Positions 1 through 8,066 of a stretch of DNA of 33,361 nucleotides are shown here, piece after piece. The notes under the pieces were generated by a model, which was not told where the DNA came from, did no database searches, and saw only the letters and a program-made list of their open reading frames with translations. Both the position numbers and the translations under genes were made by a program. Every line of letters begins with the position of its first letter. Positions within the stretch are counted from its first letter, which is position 1. This DNA comes from Candidatus Aenigmatarchaeota archaeon (lineage in GTDB: Archaea; Aenigmatarchaeota; Aenigmatarchaeia; CG10238-14; SCSR01), in contig JACQIA010000047.1 of NCBI GenBank assembly GCA_016198705.1, forward strand, positions 1 to 33,361, in the 5' to 3' direction.

Positions 1-122
1 ATCTTCATTGCAGTTACGTTGAATCCTTTAGCCTGCAGAATTTTCGCTATAGAAGCAGTGCTGATTCCTTTGCCTAAACCAGAAACAACCCCACCGGTTA
101 TGAAAATGAAATGCGGTCGCAT
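1..122 (-). CDS. pyrG: CTP synthase, N-terminal fragment (cut by window edge)
   Basis: The reading frame begins at an ATG at 122 and runs off the window start. The 40 visible residues open [20 protein letters not shown], the very conserved nucleotide-binding loop at the N-terminus of CTP synthase, which aminates UTP to CTP using glutamine and ATP. Only the start of the synthetase domain is visible; the glutaminase half lies outside. It is divergent from the MazE/MazF pair, and the 60-bp gap between them holds the toxin-antitoxin operator. Family assignment is secure despite the short fragment. Confidence 0.93.
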   Translation of the reverse strand, partial: MRPHFIFITGGVVSGLGKGISTASIAKILQAKGFNVTAMK

Positions 123-143
123 AAGAAAGTATAGAACTTAAAT

Positions 144-160
144 CTTATAAGCTTTATAAG
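144..160. promoter_or_regulatory. Palindromic operator over the TATA box of the MazE/MazF operon
   Basis: CTTATAA and TTATAAG form perfect 7-bp arms around a 3-bp centre. The right arm lies about 26 bp before the antitoxin ATG at 183, where an archaeal TATA box belongs. AbrB-type antitoxins commonly repress their own operon, so autoregulation by the downstream antitoxin is a reasonable inference. Confidence 0.6.
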
Positions 161-182
161 TAAGAAAATCCTTACATCATAT

Positions 183-449
183 ATGTTAAAAAATGAGATA
201 AAATTTAAAACTATCAAAGTTTCTCAGAAGGGACAAATAGCAATTCCAGCTGATATTAGAAAGGAAGTGGGCATAAAAAGAGGCGATGAATTATTGCTTG
301 TAAGGCGTGGTGATAAACTGCTCATAGAAAAATCTTCAGAAGTATCGAAAAGATTTACACGAGAGTTTGATTATATGCTGAAGCATGCAGAAAAAGTCGC
401 TAAACGCCTGTGGGAGAATAAAGAAGATGAAATTTGGGATAAACTTTGA
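183..449 (+). CDS. AbrB/SpoVT-type antitoxin (MazE-like)
   Basis: This 88-residue protein has an N-terminal swapped-hairpin AbrB domain at about residues 8-52 (KVSQKGQIAIPADIRKEVGI then GDELLL), followed by a charged helical tail that would wrap and neutralise the toxin. Such antitoxins bind DNA through the AbrB domain and the partner toxin through the C-terminus. The 3' end overlaps the toxin gene by 23 bp, typical of a coupled antitoxin-first operon. A TATA-like sequence lies about 26 bp before the ATG, suggesting a leaderless or nearly leaderless mRNA. Confidence 0.85.
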   Translation: MLKNEIKFKTIKVSQKGQIAIPADIRKEVGIKRGDELLLVRRGDKLLIEKSSEVSKRFTREFDYMLKHAEKVAKRLWENKEDEIWDKL

Positions 450-774
450 GCAAGGGGAAATAGTATTTATACCATTCCCTTTTACTAATTTAAAATCAAC
501 TAAAAAGAGACCTGTTTTAATACTATCAAGAACAGATTACAACAGAAAATCAATTGATTTTATTTCTTGCGGAATTACGTCAAATATCAAAAATATTGAC
601 CATTCTGTTTTAATTGACAATAAAGATTTGAAAGAAGGTTATTTGCCGAAACCTAGCAGAATAAAAGTTAACACTATTTTTACTTTAGAAAAATCTTCAG
701 TGATAAGAAGTTATGGTAAAGTTAAAGATGAGATAATGGGAAGAGTTAAAGCAGAGCTTTATAAATTATTTTAA
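427..774 (+). CDS. MazF/PemK-family endoribonuclease toxin
   Basis: I take the ATG at 427, which overlaps the antitoxin gene and gives 115 residues, the usual length. An in-frame ATG at 385 would add 14 residues with no family match. The start GINFEQGEIVFIPFPFTNLK and then KKRPVLILSR are the signature of the PemK/MazF beta-barrel, whose members cleave mRNA and are held inactive by the antitoxin. The RPVLILS strand carries the conserved Arg, and ITSNIKN matches the usual catalytic Ser/Thr region. Type II toxin-antitoxin function is inferred from family and gene order. Confidence 0.85.
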   Translation: MKFGINFEQGEIVFIPFPFTNLKSTKKRPVLILSRTDYNRKSIDFISCGITSNIKNIDHSVLIDNKDLKEGYLPKPSRIKVNTIFTLEKSSVIRSYGKVKDEIMGRVKAELYKLF

Positions 775-778
775 AATT

Positions 779-1924
779 CTACTTTGAAAATATAATTTCT
801 ACAACATCATTATTTTTCAACTGATAATCCGCTGATAGTCTCCTTTTTGTTCTAGCATCGATTCCAGCTATGAATTTTTCCCCTATTGTCGTGTGGATTT
901 TGAATGCCAATTCTTTTGCTGTAGTATTTTGCGGAACTAAATGGACATCTGGAAGCACATTCCCGTCCTTATCAGCGAGCTTATTCGTATCAGCAACAGG
1001 ATATACTGCGATGTAATTCAATAATTCAAAGACAGCTTTATTCAAACAATTTTGCACCCCAGTAGAGCCATATTTTTCTATAACCTCTGTTTTTATAAAG
1101 TCCAAAGCTTTCTTCTGATTTTCTTCTAGACTGCCTTTAATTTCAAATCCATTCCCAGCAGAATACTCAATTAGTCCTTTTTCTGAAGCTTTCTTTAAAG
1201 CAATTTCAGCTTCTGCAGATGTAGGTACTATACTTTTATATTTCTGTTTTAACCTTTCAAAATTCTCCTGAGCATGTTTCAAATCAATTTTATTAGCAGC
1301 AAGTATAATTGGCTTGGAGATTTTTCTAATTGCCCTAGCAAAGTTTTCCGCATCTGTATAGGAAGTTTGCTCTAACGCTTTTTCTATAGACGATTTTGTT
1401 AGTTCCAATCCGCTCAATTGCTCTGATAGGATTTGTATTAATTCTGCCTTTGAAGAGACCTTTGTAATTTTTTGTAAGGCCCGTTTTATTACATCTGCAA
1501 ACCACAAATCAATTTCGTTTTCCAAAAATTCTATCTCTGTATTAGGATCGTAGTTTGTGGCTGGATTTCCTTCAGAATCGGTCAATCCTGATGCATCTAT
1601 AACTTGTATTAGTGCTGATGCTTGTCTAATTTCATCCAAGAATTTATTGCCTATACCTTTACCTAGATGCGAACCAGGAATTAGTCCGCCAACATCAGCC
1701 AACTTTACTGGAATGAATCTTTTACCGTTTTTGCAATAGCCATGCTTAGGGTTGCATTTTACATTTAATTCCTTTTCAACACAGTCAATTGCGATGTAAG
1801 CAATACCTATGTTAGGTTGTATTGTTGTAAAAGGTACGGGAGATATTTTTACATCAATCATTGTTGATGCTTTGAAGAAAGAACTTTTTCCTGAAGATGG
1901 CTTGCCAACTAAACCTATAATCAT
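779..1924 (-). CDS. Obg-family GTPase, YchF-related, with C-terminal TGS domain
   Basis: The 381-residue protein starts with a P-loop, GKPSSGKS (7-14), then TTIQPN as switch I, DVGG (77-80) as switch II and NKID (211-214) as the guanine-specificity motif. A TGS domain fills about residues 300-381, ending in a strand like those of TGS RNA-binding modules. Bacterial YchF proteins carry NxxE and prefer ATP; the NKID here argues for GTP. Archaeal relatives associate with ribosomes and translation. It is convergent with the MazF gene, with 4 bp between them. Confidence 0.88.
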   Translation of the reverse strand: MIIGLVGKPSSGKSSFFKASTMIDVKISPVPFTTIQPNIGIAYIAIDCVEKELNVKCNPKHGYCKNGKRFIPVKLADVGGLIPGSHLGKGIGNKFLDEIRQASALIQVIDASGLTDSEGNPATNYDPNTEIEFLENEIDLWFADVIKRALQKITKVSSKAELIQILSEQLSGLELTKSSIEKALEQTSYTDAENFARAIRKISKPIILAANKIDLKHAQENFERLKQKYKSIVPTSAEAEIALKKASEKGLIEYSAGNGFEIKGSLEENQKKALDFIKTEVIEKYGSTGVQNCLNKAVFELLNYIAVYPVADTNKLADKDGNVLPDVHLVPQNTTAKELAFKIHTTIGEKFIAGIDARTKRRLSADYQLKNNDVVEIIFSK

Positions 1925-1996
1925 TCGAAATCAATTAAAGTTGTGCAGAAGAATTAAATAACTAAGGGGTTCTTACGAAGTTTAAAAAACGGTTCT

Positions 1997-2356
1997 CTAT
2001 ATTTGAGTTGAGGTAGGGGATTGTTCTGAGGGCGAATCAGATTCTGCTGGTTTTGGTTGCCGCGAAGCTTCATATTCTTCTAAAAAGCGTTCATAGCTGG
2101 ATCGGAACCCCCTTACTACTTGAGGATCGGATAAATACTGTCCAAGTCCAATTGCTTCTCGGCTATAAGCTCTATAAACTTCTTCCGAATTTTCCGACAT
2201 ACGTACAGTGCGTTCTACGAAAGTTCCACCTGGTGGGGTAAATCTAATATCTAAATTATCAGCATGCATCCTATAGCGAACAGAAAAGATTCCTCTACCT
2301 TCGACAGAGAAGCTATATTCAGGTCTTTCAAAACGTGTAGGCTCTTGTTCAGTCAT
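1997..2356 (-). CDS. Unknown 119-residue protein
   Basis: I do not recognise this protein. Residues 10-60 look like short beta strands, residues 60-100 are likely helical with many acidic and aromatic positions, and the last 20 residues form a Pro/Ser/Glu-rich disordered tail. No signal peptide or membrane segment is visible. The start is supported by a TATA-like CTTTAAATC about 20 bp upstream on the minus strand. The gene is divergent from the GHMP-like gene and may share its control region. Confidence 0.6.
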   Translation of the reverse strand: MTEQEPTRFERPEYSFSVEGRGIFSVRYRMHADNLDIRFTPPGGTFVERTVRMSENSEEVYRAYSREAIGLGQYLSDPQVVRGFRSSYERFLEEYEASRQPKPAESDSPSEQSPTSTQI

Positions 2357-2483
2357 ATGATTACCACAAAATAAGGAAGATTTAAAGAGATTTAAGCTTA
2401 ATGTAAATAAAGTTTTAATTAAAAAGGGAAAAACTTAAATAATAACAAAGCTTATAAAAGCCTAGTAATGGGTGTTTGTTTAT

Positions 2484-3782
2484 ATGGCAAGTAACATAAG
2501 GTCAGAAATTTCATTTCGATCAAGTGCAACTGTTGCAAATTTTGGAGGCTATGATGTTGGAGGATTTGCTCTTGAGGAACCGCGTAATCATTACTATTTT
2601 CAATTGCTTGGCAAGTTAGATTTAGGTTTATTTGATAGAAGGCGCGCTATTACTTTATTTGGAGGTACTTATGGAGACCAATTGAGAGAATTACCACAAA
2701 ATCCCGATCATCCAAATTCGGAATTAGTGAATACAACTTTGCATATTGCAATGGGAGAATTTGAATTGAGAGGACCATATCTTGTTGCGGTATCTCAGGC
2801 CTATCCCTTGAGAAAGGGGGGAGGCATGTCAGCAACTGCACGTACTGCACCTTACTTTGCATTGAACGAGATTCATGGACTAGGTTTATCGAGGTACGAT
2901 ATAGCAAAAAAAGCTGTACATTCTGAAATCAAAGGTCGTAAGGAAGGTCATTGGGATAACATAGCGCCAAATGTACTTGGTGGATATGTATTTATCGTAC
3001 CAGAAGGAGAAGATGCAGAGTTGCTACGTTACGAACCAATTAATGGACATGCTGTGCTACTTTTCGTGCCACCATGGGAAAAGCAATCTACAAATGTTTT
3101 AAGACCTCCTGTGCAGGCATTTACGACTGATTATCGTGGATTAGAAAGAGCATTATACGCAACTAGTATGATAGTTGGTGCAGCTGCTAGGAGCGCTTTT
3201 CTAACACTCCCTGAAGGACGACGTTTGGATGTAGTAAATCAATTTATGAAAGGCGCACCAGAAACGGTTAAGATGAGTGATATCACAGGTCGTCAGGTAG
3301 CGATACTTCGCCATGTTGCTAAAGAGTATCCAAAAGCTGATATACCAGCTCAACAGCTCGTAAGAACAGTAGGAGAATATTCTGCGCATGAAGGTACGCA
3401 CACCCTGGCGAGAGCGCAGGTAAAGGGTTTCGCTCCTAACGAAAGGTTTAGTGATTGGGAAGCTTACTCAGATGAAATGATACTTCTCGGCGGATATCCT
3501 GCTAAGAACGGTGCCGGTCCAAGTTATGTGACACATCTTGATGAAACATTAGTACCTCCAGAAAATATAGATCGGATGGTTGCCATAGGTAGAGACTATA
3601 TCAGATCAGTAGGCAACCTTTCAGAGGAAGAATCAAAACGAATAACTGTACTTAAAACAAGACCATCAAGCAAGGGACTGGAAAGGGTCGCGCATTATAC
3701 GGATGGAAGAGAGGCTGTAACTAGTATTGAAGTAAGCTTAGCTATGCTAGAACAATTGGTCTCCACTAAGGTAGTTGCCTAA
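2484..3782 (+). CDS. Divergent GHMP-kinase-like protein (homoserine kinase paralogue)
   Basis: I chose the ATG at 2484 over a GTG 12 bp earlier, giving 432 residues. The N-terminus SSATVANFGGYDVGGFALEE matches the first motif of homoserine kinase. PLRKGGGMSATA (108-119) sits where the phosphate-binding PPxxGMGSSAA belongs, and HWDNIAPNVLGGY (156-168) matches the third region. The glycine loop is altered (MSAT in place of SSAA), and the protein is about 130 residues longer than ThrB, with an unfamiliar C-terminal half. Its stop overlaps that of the convergent true thrB. Kinase activity is doubtful; substrate unknown. Confidence 0.75.
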   Translation: MASNIRSEISFRSSATVANFGGYDVGGFALEEPRNHYYFQLLGKLDLGLFDRRRAITLFGGTYGDQLRELPQNPDHPNSELVNTTLHIAMGEFELRGPYLVAVSQAYPLRKGGGMSATARTAPYFALNEIHGLGLSRYDIAKKAVHSEIKGRKEGHWDNIAPNVLGGYVFIVPEGEDAELLRYEPINGHAVLLFVPPWEKQSTNVLRPPVQAFTTDYRGLERALYATSMIVGAAARSAFLTLPEGRRLDVVNQFMKGAPETVKMSDITGRQVAILRHVAKEYPKADIPAQQLVRTVGEYSAHEGTHTLARAQVKGFAPNERFSDWEAYSDEMILLGGYPAKNGAGPSYVTHLDETLVPPENIDRMVAIGRDYIRSVGNLSEEESKRITVLKTRPSSKGLERVAHYTDGREAVTSIEVSLAMLEQLVSTKVVA

Positions 3783-4696
3783 ACTTCCCTAACCCCTTCT
3801 CCAACTTCTGTAATAAATAAATCACAATGATATCCCGCATTTTCAAAAATTTCTTTCATACCTTTAGCCAACTCCTCCCGTTTATTCTTTTCAATAATTC
3901 CCAGTATAGAAGGGCCGGCACCGCTACCAGCTATTCCAGCGTTCAATTCCTGTCCAAGCTTCTTTAATTTAGAAAATTCCCTAAAAATACCATACCTAAC
4001 TCTTGACGGCTCGACTACAACATCATTCATGCCCTTTTTAATATAATCAATATTCTTCGTTGCCATTCCAATTGCAAGCAAAGATGCATGGCCTACATTT
4101 TCCCTTAAGCTGATTATAGGTATTTCCCTTGGCACAGCTTCTCTGGATAATTTAGTAGAACCCTTTTCGATGTTTGGAGTCGCTATGACTACTCCCATAT
4201 CCTCTGGAGGTTCCAAATTCATGACATGTATAGGTTCCCTAGAAATAACTAGAGAAAATCCGCCTTGTATTGCACCAGCAACATTATCAGCATGCGCATC
4301 GCCAGCCGATATGATTTCCCCATAGGAGGCAAACTGGATTAAGTCATCTGTTGGCAGTTTCAAATCAAACAATTTGTTTATACAATAAGCAACACCAGCA
4401 GCACTGGCAGCAGAGCTTCCCATACCCATAGCCGGAGGTATATTCTTCTGAAGTTTGATTCTTAAACCATCCTTGATCCTAAAACTTTCAAGCATCCTCA
4501 TCGCAACATACCCGCCAGTATTTTTCCTAGGCTCTGTAGGCACTGAATAGCCAGAAATTTCCATCTCTATACCTGGAGTATCTTTAACTTCAACCTCTAC
4601 AATATCATGAGGCTGCTTTAAGGCAACAGCAAATACATCAAAGCCAGGTCCTAAATTAGCTGCGGTAGCAGGAGCAATTACCTTGACGCTTTTCAT
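3779..4696 (-). CDS. thrB: Homoserine kinase
   Basis: Homoserine kinase phosphorylates L-homoserine with ATP on the way to threonine. The 305-residue length is normal. Motif 1 is APATAANLGPGFDVFAVAL (8-26), motif 2 the phosphate loop PPAMGMGSSAASAAG (87-101), and motif 3 GDAHADNVAGAIQGG, with AGIAGSGAGPS in the C-terminal domain. All the usual GHMP residues are present, unlike in the convergent neighbour. It lies 11 bp after an Lrp-type regulator gene on the same strand, suggesting a two-gene operon in which the regulator may sense an amino acid. Confidence 0.93.
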   Translation of the reverse strand: MKSVKVIAPATAANLGPGFDVFAVALKQPHDIVEVEVKDTPGIEMEISGYSVPTEPRKNTGGYVAMRMLESFRIKDGLRIKLQKNIPPAMGMGSSAASAAGVAYCINKLFDLKLPTDDLIQFASYGEIISAGDAHADNVAGAIQGGFSLVISREPIHVMNLEPPEDMGVVIATPNIEKGSTKLSREAVPREIPIISLRENVGHASLLAIGMATKNIDYIKKGMNDVVVEPSRVRYGIFREFSKLKKLGQELNAGIAGSGAGPSILGIIEKNKREELAKGMKEIFENAGYHCDLFITEVGEGVREV

Positions 4697-4707
4697 ATTT
4701 TACTTAA

Positions 4708-5292
4708 TCATTCTTCATCTTTATAAAATAATGTATCAGGACACCCTCTGCAACTGCCGCCTAAATCTACATACGCCGGACATTCATCGCATCGCCCGCC
4801 AAAACATATGCATGTATCTGTCTTTTCCTTCTGCCATAAACGCAATTGCCTGAACTCAGGAACTATCGCTCCATGCCCAATATTCACTTCAACATGCTTC
4901 AATCCCGGTTCATTTCTTATGTGATAGTTGATTCTGTTTTCCAGATGCTCCATATCCTCAGCAACCATGCCAATAACGAGATTGTATACACCAGTGGTTT
5001 TAGATAAATGAAAGGCTAAAGGACAAGTTCTGAATTTCCTTATAAGAATGTTGACTGTGTTGGCATCTGCTTCAATGCCAATTATAGAACTAATAGGAAA
5101 CAGCTCACTTACGTTAAGAACTCCTATAACTCTAACAATATTTTTTTCCATCAGCCTTTCTACCCTTTCCTTGACAGCAGCTGGTGTGATGCTAAGTTTT
5201 TTGGCCAAAGCAGTTAATTTCGTCCTACCGTTTTTGCCCAACTCAGAAATAATAACCCTGCTTGAAGCATCTAATTTTTTTGAAGTTTTCAT
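4708..5292 (-). CDS. Lrp/AsnC-family regulator with a six-cysteine C-terminal tail
   Basis: Residues 10-60 are the winged helix-turn-helix (KLTALAKKLSITPAAVKERV) and 60-145 the RAM ligand-binding and oligomerisation domain, as in Lrp/AsnC proteins that read amino-acid levels. The last 35 residues are unusual: C161, C163, C168, C171, C181 and C184, spaced CxC-x4-CxxC-x9-CxxC. That could bind zinc or an Fe-S cluster and add redox or metal sensing; this is inference. I use the ATG at 5292, with a GTG one codon upstream. It appears to be the first gene of an operon with thrB. Confidence 0.88.
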   Translation of the reverse strand: MKTSKKLDASSRVIISELGKNGRTKLTALAKKLSITPAAVKERVERLMEKNIVRVIGVLNVSELFPISSIIGIEADANTVNILIRKFRTCPLAFHLSKTTGVYNLVIGMVAEDMEHLENRINYHIRNEPGLKHVEVNIGHGAIVPEFRQLRLWQKEKTDTCICFGGRCDECPAYVDLGGSCRGCPDTLFYKDEE

Positions 5293-5386
5293 CACAATCA
5301 GCTAAGTTTTTATTGTATTTCCATTATTTAAAGTTTACTTTTTATAGGCAAGACATATATATAGCCTAAATCAATTACAACTGACA

Positions 5387-5962
5387 ATGATGATCTTGAT
5401 GGAAGAAACAACCGTTTGCAAATTATGCTTGGAACCAGTTTCTAACTTCATTTGCACAGACTGTTTGTTCTCAAATGTGAATAAATGGCTCTTTCTGATC
5501 CAGCACCAACATCTATCCCCAAAAATACTAGCAAAACACAATGATATCAAATCCATACTGCGATTAGACACAGATGGAGCCTATTGCATCAAATGTAAAG
5601 GTAACGTAGGCGAGATAGCATGCCCTTGTTGCTATCTCTATGAAATGTATTTGATAATCAAGGAATCCAGCCAGGAACTGGCAGGCAATTTTGAGAAAAA
5701 CTTCAACTACGATTTCAGGATGCACCACGCCTATTCGCAACTGACACTATGGCAAAGTCTTCATGAAGAGTCTGTCAGCAGCAGGACATTCAATCCAATT
5801 ATCATATCAGAAAGAAAAATTTTGACCGACATAAACATATGCGACAATTGCGGGCAGATATCAGACATGATAACAGAATCCAACGGCTCCCACTTATGCG
5901 AGTCATGTTTGGAAGAAACTAGAGTAGAGTTATTCAGGCCCTTTTCTATAGACTTCCAGTAA
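5387..5962 (+). CDS. Unknown protein with several zinc-ribbon motifs
   Basis: I do not recognise the family. Three cysteine-pair sets look like separate zinc ribbons: C11/C14 with C23/C26, C67/C70 with C79/C82, and C152/C155 with C171/C174. The middle part (about 83-145) is helical with no clear domain. ATGs at 5387, 5390 and 5399 are all possible; a TATA-rich run (ATATATATAG) about 30 bp upstream favours the first two. It lies 27 bp before the cytidylate kinase gene, so they may be co-transcribed. A nucleic-acid or protein-binding role is only a guess from the zinc ribbons. Confidence 0.7.
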   Translation: MMILMEETTVCKLCLEPVSNFICTDCLFSNVNKWLFLIQHQHLSPKILAKHNDIKSILRLDTDGAYCIKCKGNVGEIACPCCYLYEMYLIIKESSQELAGNFEKNFNYDFRMHHAYSQLTLWQSLHEESVSSRTFNPIIISERKILTDINICDNCGQISDMITESNGSHLCESCLEETRVELFRPFSIDFQ

Positions 5963-5989
5963 TTTATTCTACAACTGCTATTTTTCTAT

Positions 5990-6544
5990 ATGGGTAGAAT
6001 TGTCATAGCCGTCTCAGGCCCGCCTGGCGCCGGCACTTCCAGCATAGCAAAAGAAGTTGCAAAAAAATTGAAGCTAAAATATTTCTCGCCTGGCAAAATT
6101 CAGAAAAGCTATGCAAACACAAAGAAAGAAAGTTTGGCGGCATTAAAGGTCTGGCAGACTGCATTAGGCAAAAGCGAAAGGTTCCATCGGGATATTTTAG
6201 ATAAAAAACAAGTGGAGGTTGCGGAGAAAGGCAATGTGATTGTTTGCGGGAAATTGTCGATAAAAATGCTTGAAAATTTGGCCGATTATAAAATCTGGGT
6301 GGACACTTCTTTAAAAGTTAGAGCAGAGCGAGTTGCTAAAAGAGACGGCATTCCACTGAAAGAAGCGGCTGAATTGCTTTCAGAAAGAGAGAATATAGAA
6401 AGAAAAGAATGGAAAAGGATATACGGCTTTGATTATCTTGAGCAAAAAAAACTTGCTGATCTGGTGGTTGACAATTCTAAACTAACCTTGGAACAGGCTG
6501 TAAACAAAATCTTGCAATTTCTCAAAAACAAATCTAGCTCTTAG
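5990..6544 (+). CDS. cmk: Cytidylate kinase, archaeal type
   Basis: The protein begins with a P-loop, GPPGAGTSS (10-18), in the setting typical of archaeal CMP kinases, which transfer phosphate from ATP to CMP or dCMP. The 184-residue length fits. A strand VIVCGKLS, followed by IWVDTSLKVRAERVAKRDG, corresponds to the LID region, and ERENIERKEW matches the conserved arginine-rich helix. It probably follows the zinc-ribbon gene in one transcript and overlaps the convergent small gene at 6534 by 11 bp. Together with CTP synthase at the window start it belongs to pyrimidine nucleotide supply. Confidence 0.88.
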   Translation: MGRIVIAVSGPPGAGTSSIAKEVAKKLKLKYFSPGKIQKSYANTKKESLAALKVWQTALGKSERFHRDILDKKQVEVAEKGNVIVCGKLSIKMLENLADYKIWVDTSLKVRAERVAKRDGIPLKEAAELLSERENIERKEWKRIYGFDYLEQKKLADLVVDNSKLTLEQAVNKILQFLKNKSSS

Positions 6545-6788
6545 ACATCTCATACATTTCTTTGACCATCTTCTCTATAGAGGATATTTTTCCATTCAGA
6601 ACTTCGTACTGCGTTTTCAAAGTATCAAAATGTGTTGTAATTAGATCCATTTTTGCCTTGAGGTTTTCGATTGTTGTTGTTTCTTGGTTGATTTCCAATG
6701 CAGACAGCGGTATTTCTTCGGGCAAATCTTCCGGCGCTTCTTCAGTCTTTCTTTTGAATATACCAAACAAACGTGAAAATATTCCCAT
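6534..6788 (-). CDS. Small coiled-coil protein
   Basis: The 84 residues divide into a basic amphipathic start (MGIFSRLFGIFKRK), an acidic linker and a C-terminal coiled coil from about 38 to 82 with leucine and isoleucine heptads. The amphipathic start could touch a membrane. It is the last gene of a three-gene operon, sharing one base with the preceding gene, so it is likely expressed with the two paralogues at 6788 and 7306. No family recognised. Confidence 0.65.
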   Translation of the reverse strand: MGIFSRLFGIFKRKTEEAPEDLPEEIPLSALEINQETTTIENLKAKMDLITTHFDTLKTQYEVLNGKISSIEKMVKEMYEMSKS

Positions 6789-7303
6789 CAGGTCAACCTC
6801 GGTTTCTGCATTATTCCCAATATAGCTCTCAACTCATTCATAAATTTTTCAATCCTTGTCGCATACATCAAAAGATACCTTCGCCTTATTTGATTGTACA
6901 TCACATAATGGTAGAGGTATAGGAAAGGCACGAAGAGAGCTTTTGATACCGAATCGCTCCCAACTGGATACGAAGTTCTAAGAGTGCCCATAAATTCTAT
7001 TGTCATTCTCCCGCTTGGTGCTGCCGGGTCTTTAGGCTGATGGCCGTAAACTCTGATAACAAAATTTGATCTTGTCCATTTGTCCAATCCCTTCTCAAGC
7101 CTGAATCTAAAATAAAAGCTTTGCGGGTCGCCAGAGTTGTCCCATCTGAAATCATCCTCATACACATCTTCTCCTTTGCCTTGAAAAATTATCTGCAGCA
7201 ATGGGGATATCCTGGTATAAATCCTAAACGGGTCTGGCCCAAAATATGTAACGGACGTAACTTCTTTCGGCACATTAAAGTCGTCTACAATTTCAAACGC
7301 CAT
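6788..7303 (-). CDS. Unknown protein, paralogue of the next gene upstream
   Basis: I use the ATG at 7303, two bases after the upstream stop; a TTG six bases earlier is less likely. The 171-residue protein shares a plan with the product of 7306-7836: FGPDPFRIYTRI, then FRWDNSG, then MTIEFMGTLRTSYP, then FLYLYHYVMYNQIRRRYL. The pattern is a beta-rich front half followed by an amphipathic helix with many tyrosines. No known domain, signal peptide or clear membrane span is visible. The two copies look like an old tandem duplication and may form a heterodimer. Confidence 0.72.
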   Translation of the reverse strand: MAFEIVDDFNVPKEVTSVTYFGPDPFRIYTRISPLLQIIFQGKGEDVYEDDFRWDNSGDPQSFYFRFRLEKGLDKWTRSNFVIRVYGHQPKDPAAPSGRMTIEFMGTLRTSYPVGSDSVSKALFVPFLYLYHYVMYNQIRRRYLLMYATRIEKFMNELRAILGIMQKPRLT

Positions 7304-7305
7304 AA

Positions 7306-7836
7306 TCAAGCCTTTTGCAAAATATTGAAGAAAGACTTTATTTCATTTTGCATAACAATCATCCATTCCCTGCAGTTGTGGAGATACTTGTATCTTGCAT
7401 CCTGATAAAGAACCCTGTGATAGAACATTCTAAAAACCTCATACAGAAAACTCCTCTCCCATACAGTATCTTGCGGATATTCCGTAACAACTCTCCCCTC
7501 AATAATTATAGTAACATTGCCCTCCTTGCCAAATTCTTTGCTTGGTTTTATGTTGCCTGTGATGTCGATGGTAAAATACATGTAAGAAAACTTATCAAAA
7601 TCTTTTACTGCTTCTATTGCTGCTGAAAAGGTTTCGGTAGCGCCGCTTCTATCCCACCTGAACCCCTTTTCCTGGATATTCTCCCTCGGGACAATTACAT
7701 TTCTAGTCAAGATGTCCATAATTTTCGGATAGATATTCTGCGGATTAGGTCCTGTGAATGTAAGCTCAACTCTAGGTCTGTAATGCGTGAGGCAATATTC
7801 CTCCATGTACAGCTTCGTTCTTGCAAATACTGGCAT
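7306..7836 (-). CDS. Unknown protein, first gene of the paralogue operon
   Basis: This 176-residue protein has FTGPNPQNIYPKI, FRWDRSG, VTIIIEGRVVTEYP and FYHRVLYQDARYKYLH, matching the downstream paralogue block by block at low identity. Both keep F-R-W-D-x-S-G, the best fingerprint for a search. It heads a minus-strand operon that diverges, over 56 bp, from the operon encoding the 54-residue membrane protein, the 594-residue protein and the TIM-barrel enzyme. Shared control and function across the two operons are inferred from layout. Function unknown. Confidence 0.72.
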   Translation of the reverse strand: MPVFARTKLYMEEYCLTHYRPRVELTFTGPNPQNIYPKIMDILTRNVIVPRENIQEKGFRWDRSGATETFSAAIEAVKDFDKFSYMYFTIDITGNIKPSKEFGKEGNVTIIIEGRVVTEYPQDTVWERSFLYEVFRMFYHRVLYQDARYKYLHNCREWMIVMQNEIKSFFNILQKA

Positions 7837-7892
7837 ACTCTCTATTATTTTCTTATAATACAGAATATTAATTATTACATATAGGGGAGTAG

Positions 7893-8057
7893 ATGGTTTT
7901 ATTCAAGATAATCGGAGGGTTGTCAGTGGTGTTTGGCCTGTTTTTGATGTTCGGCGTTCCTGCTGCAGGCGAATATCAGCCGCCTGCAATGTCTAAAACA
8001 GCTATATTAATTGGAATATTTTTCGTTATTTTGGGAATTTATCTAATGACTTTATAA
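7893..8057 (+). CDS. Small two-helix membrane protein (54 residues)
   Basis: The frame begins ATG at 7893 and ends TAA at 8055. Residues 3-25 and 35-53 are two hydrophobic helices joined by a short loop with GEYQPP, giving a small hairpin membrane protein. It starts about 56 bp after the divergent gene's start and ends 9 bp before the next gene, so it looks like the first gene of the plus-strand operon. The spacing, hydrophobic pattern and lack of any competing frame support it. No family recognised. Confidence 0.65.
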   Translation: MVLFKIIGGLSVVFGLFLMFGVPAAGEYQPPAMSKTAILIGIFFVILGIYLMTL

Positions 8058-8066
8058 GGTGTTTAT

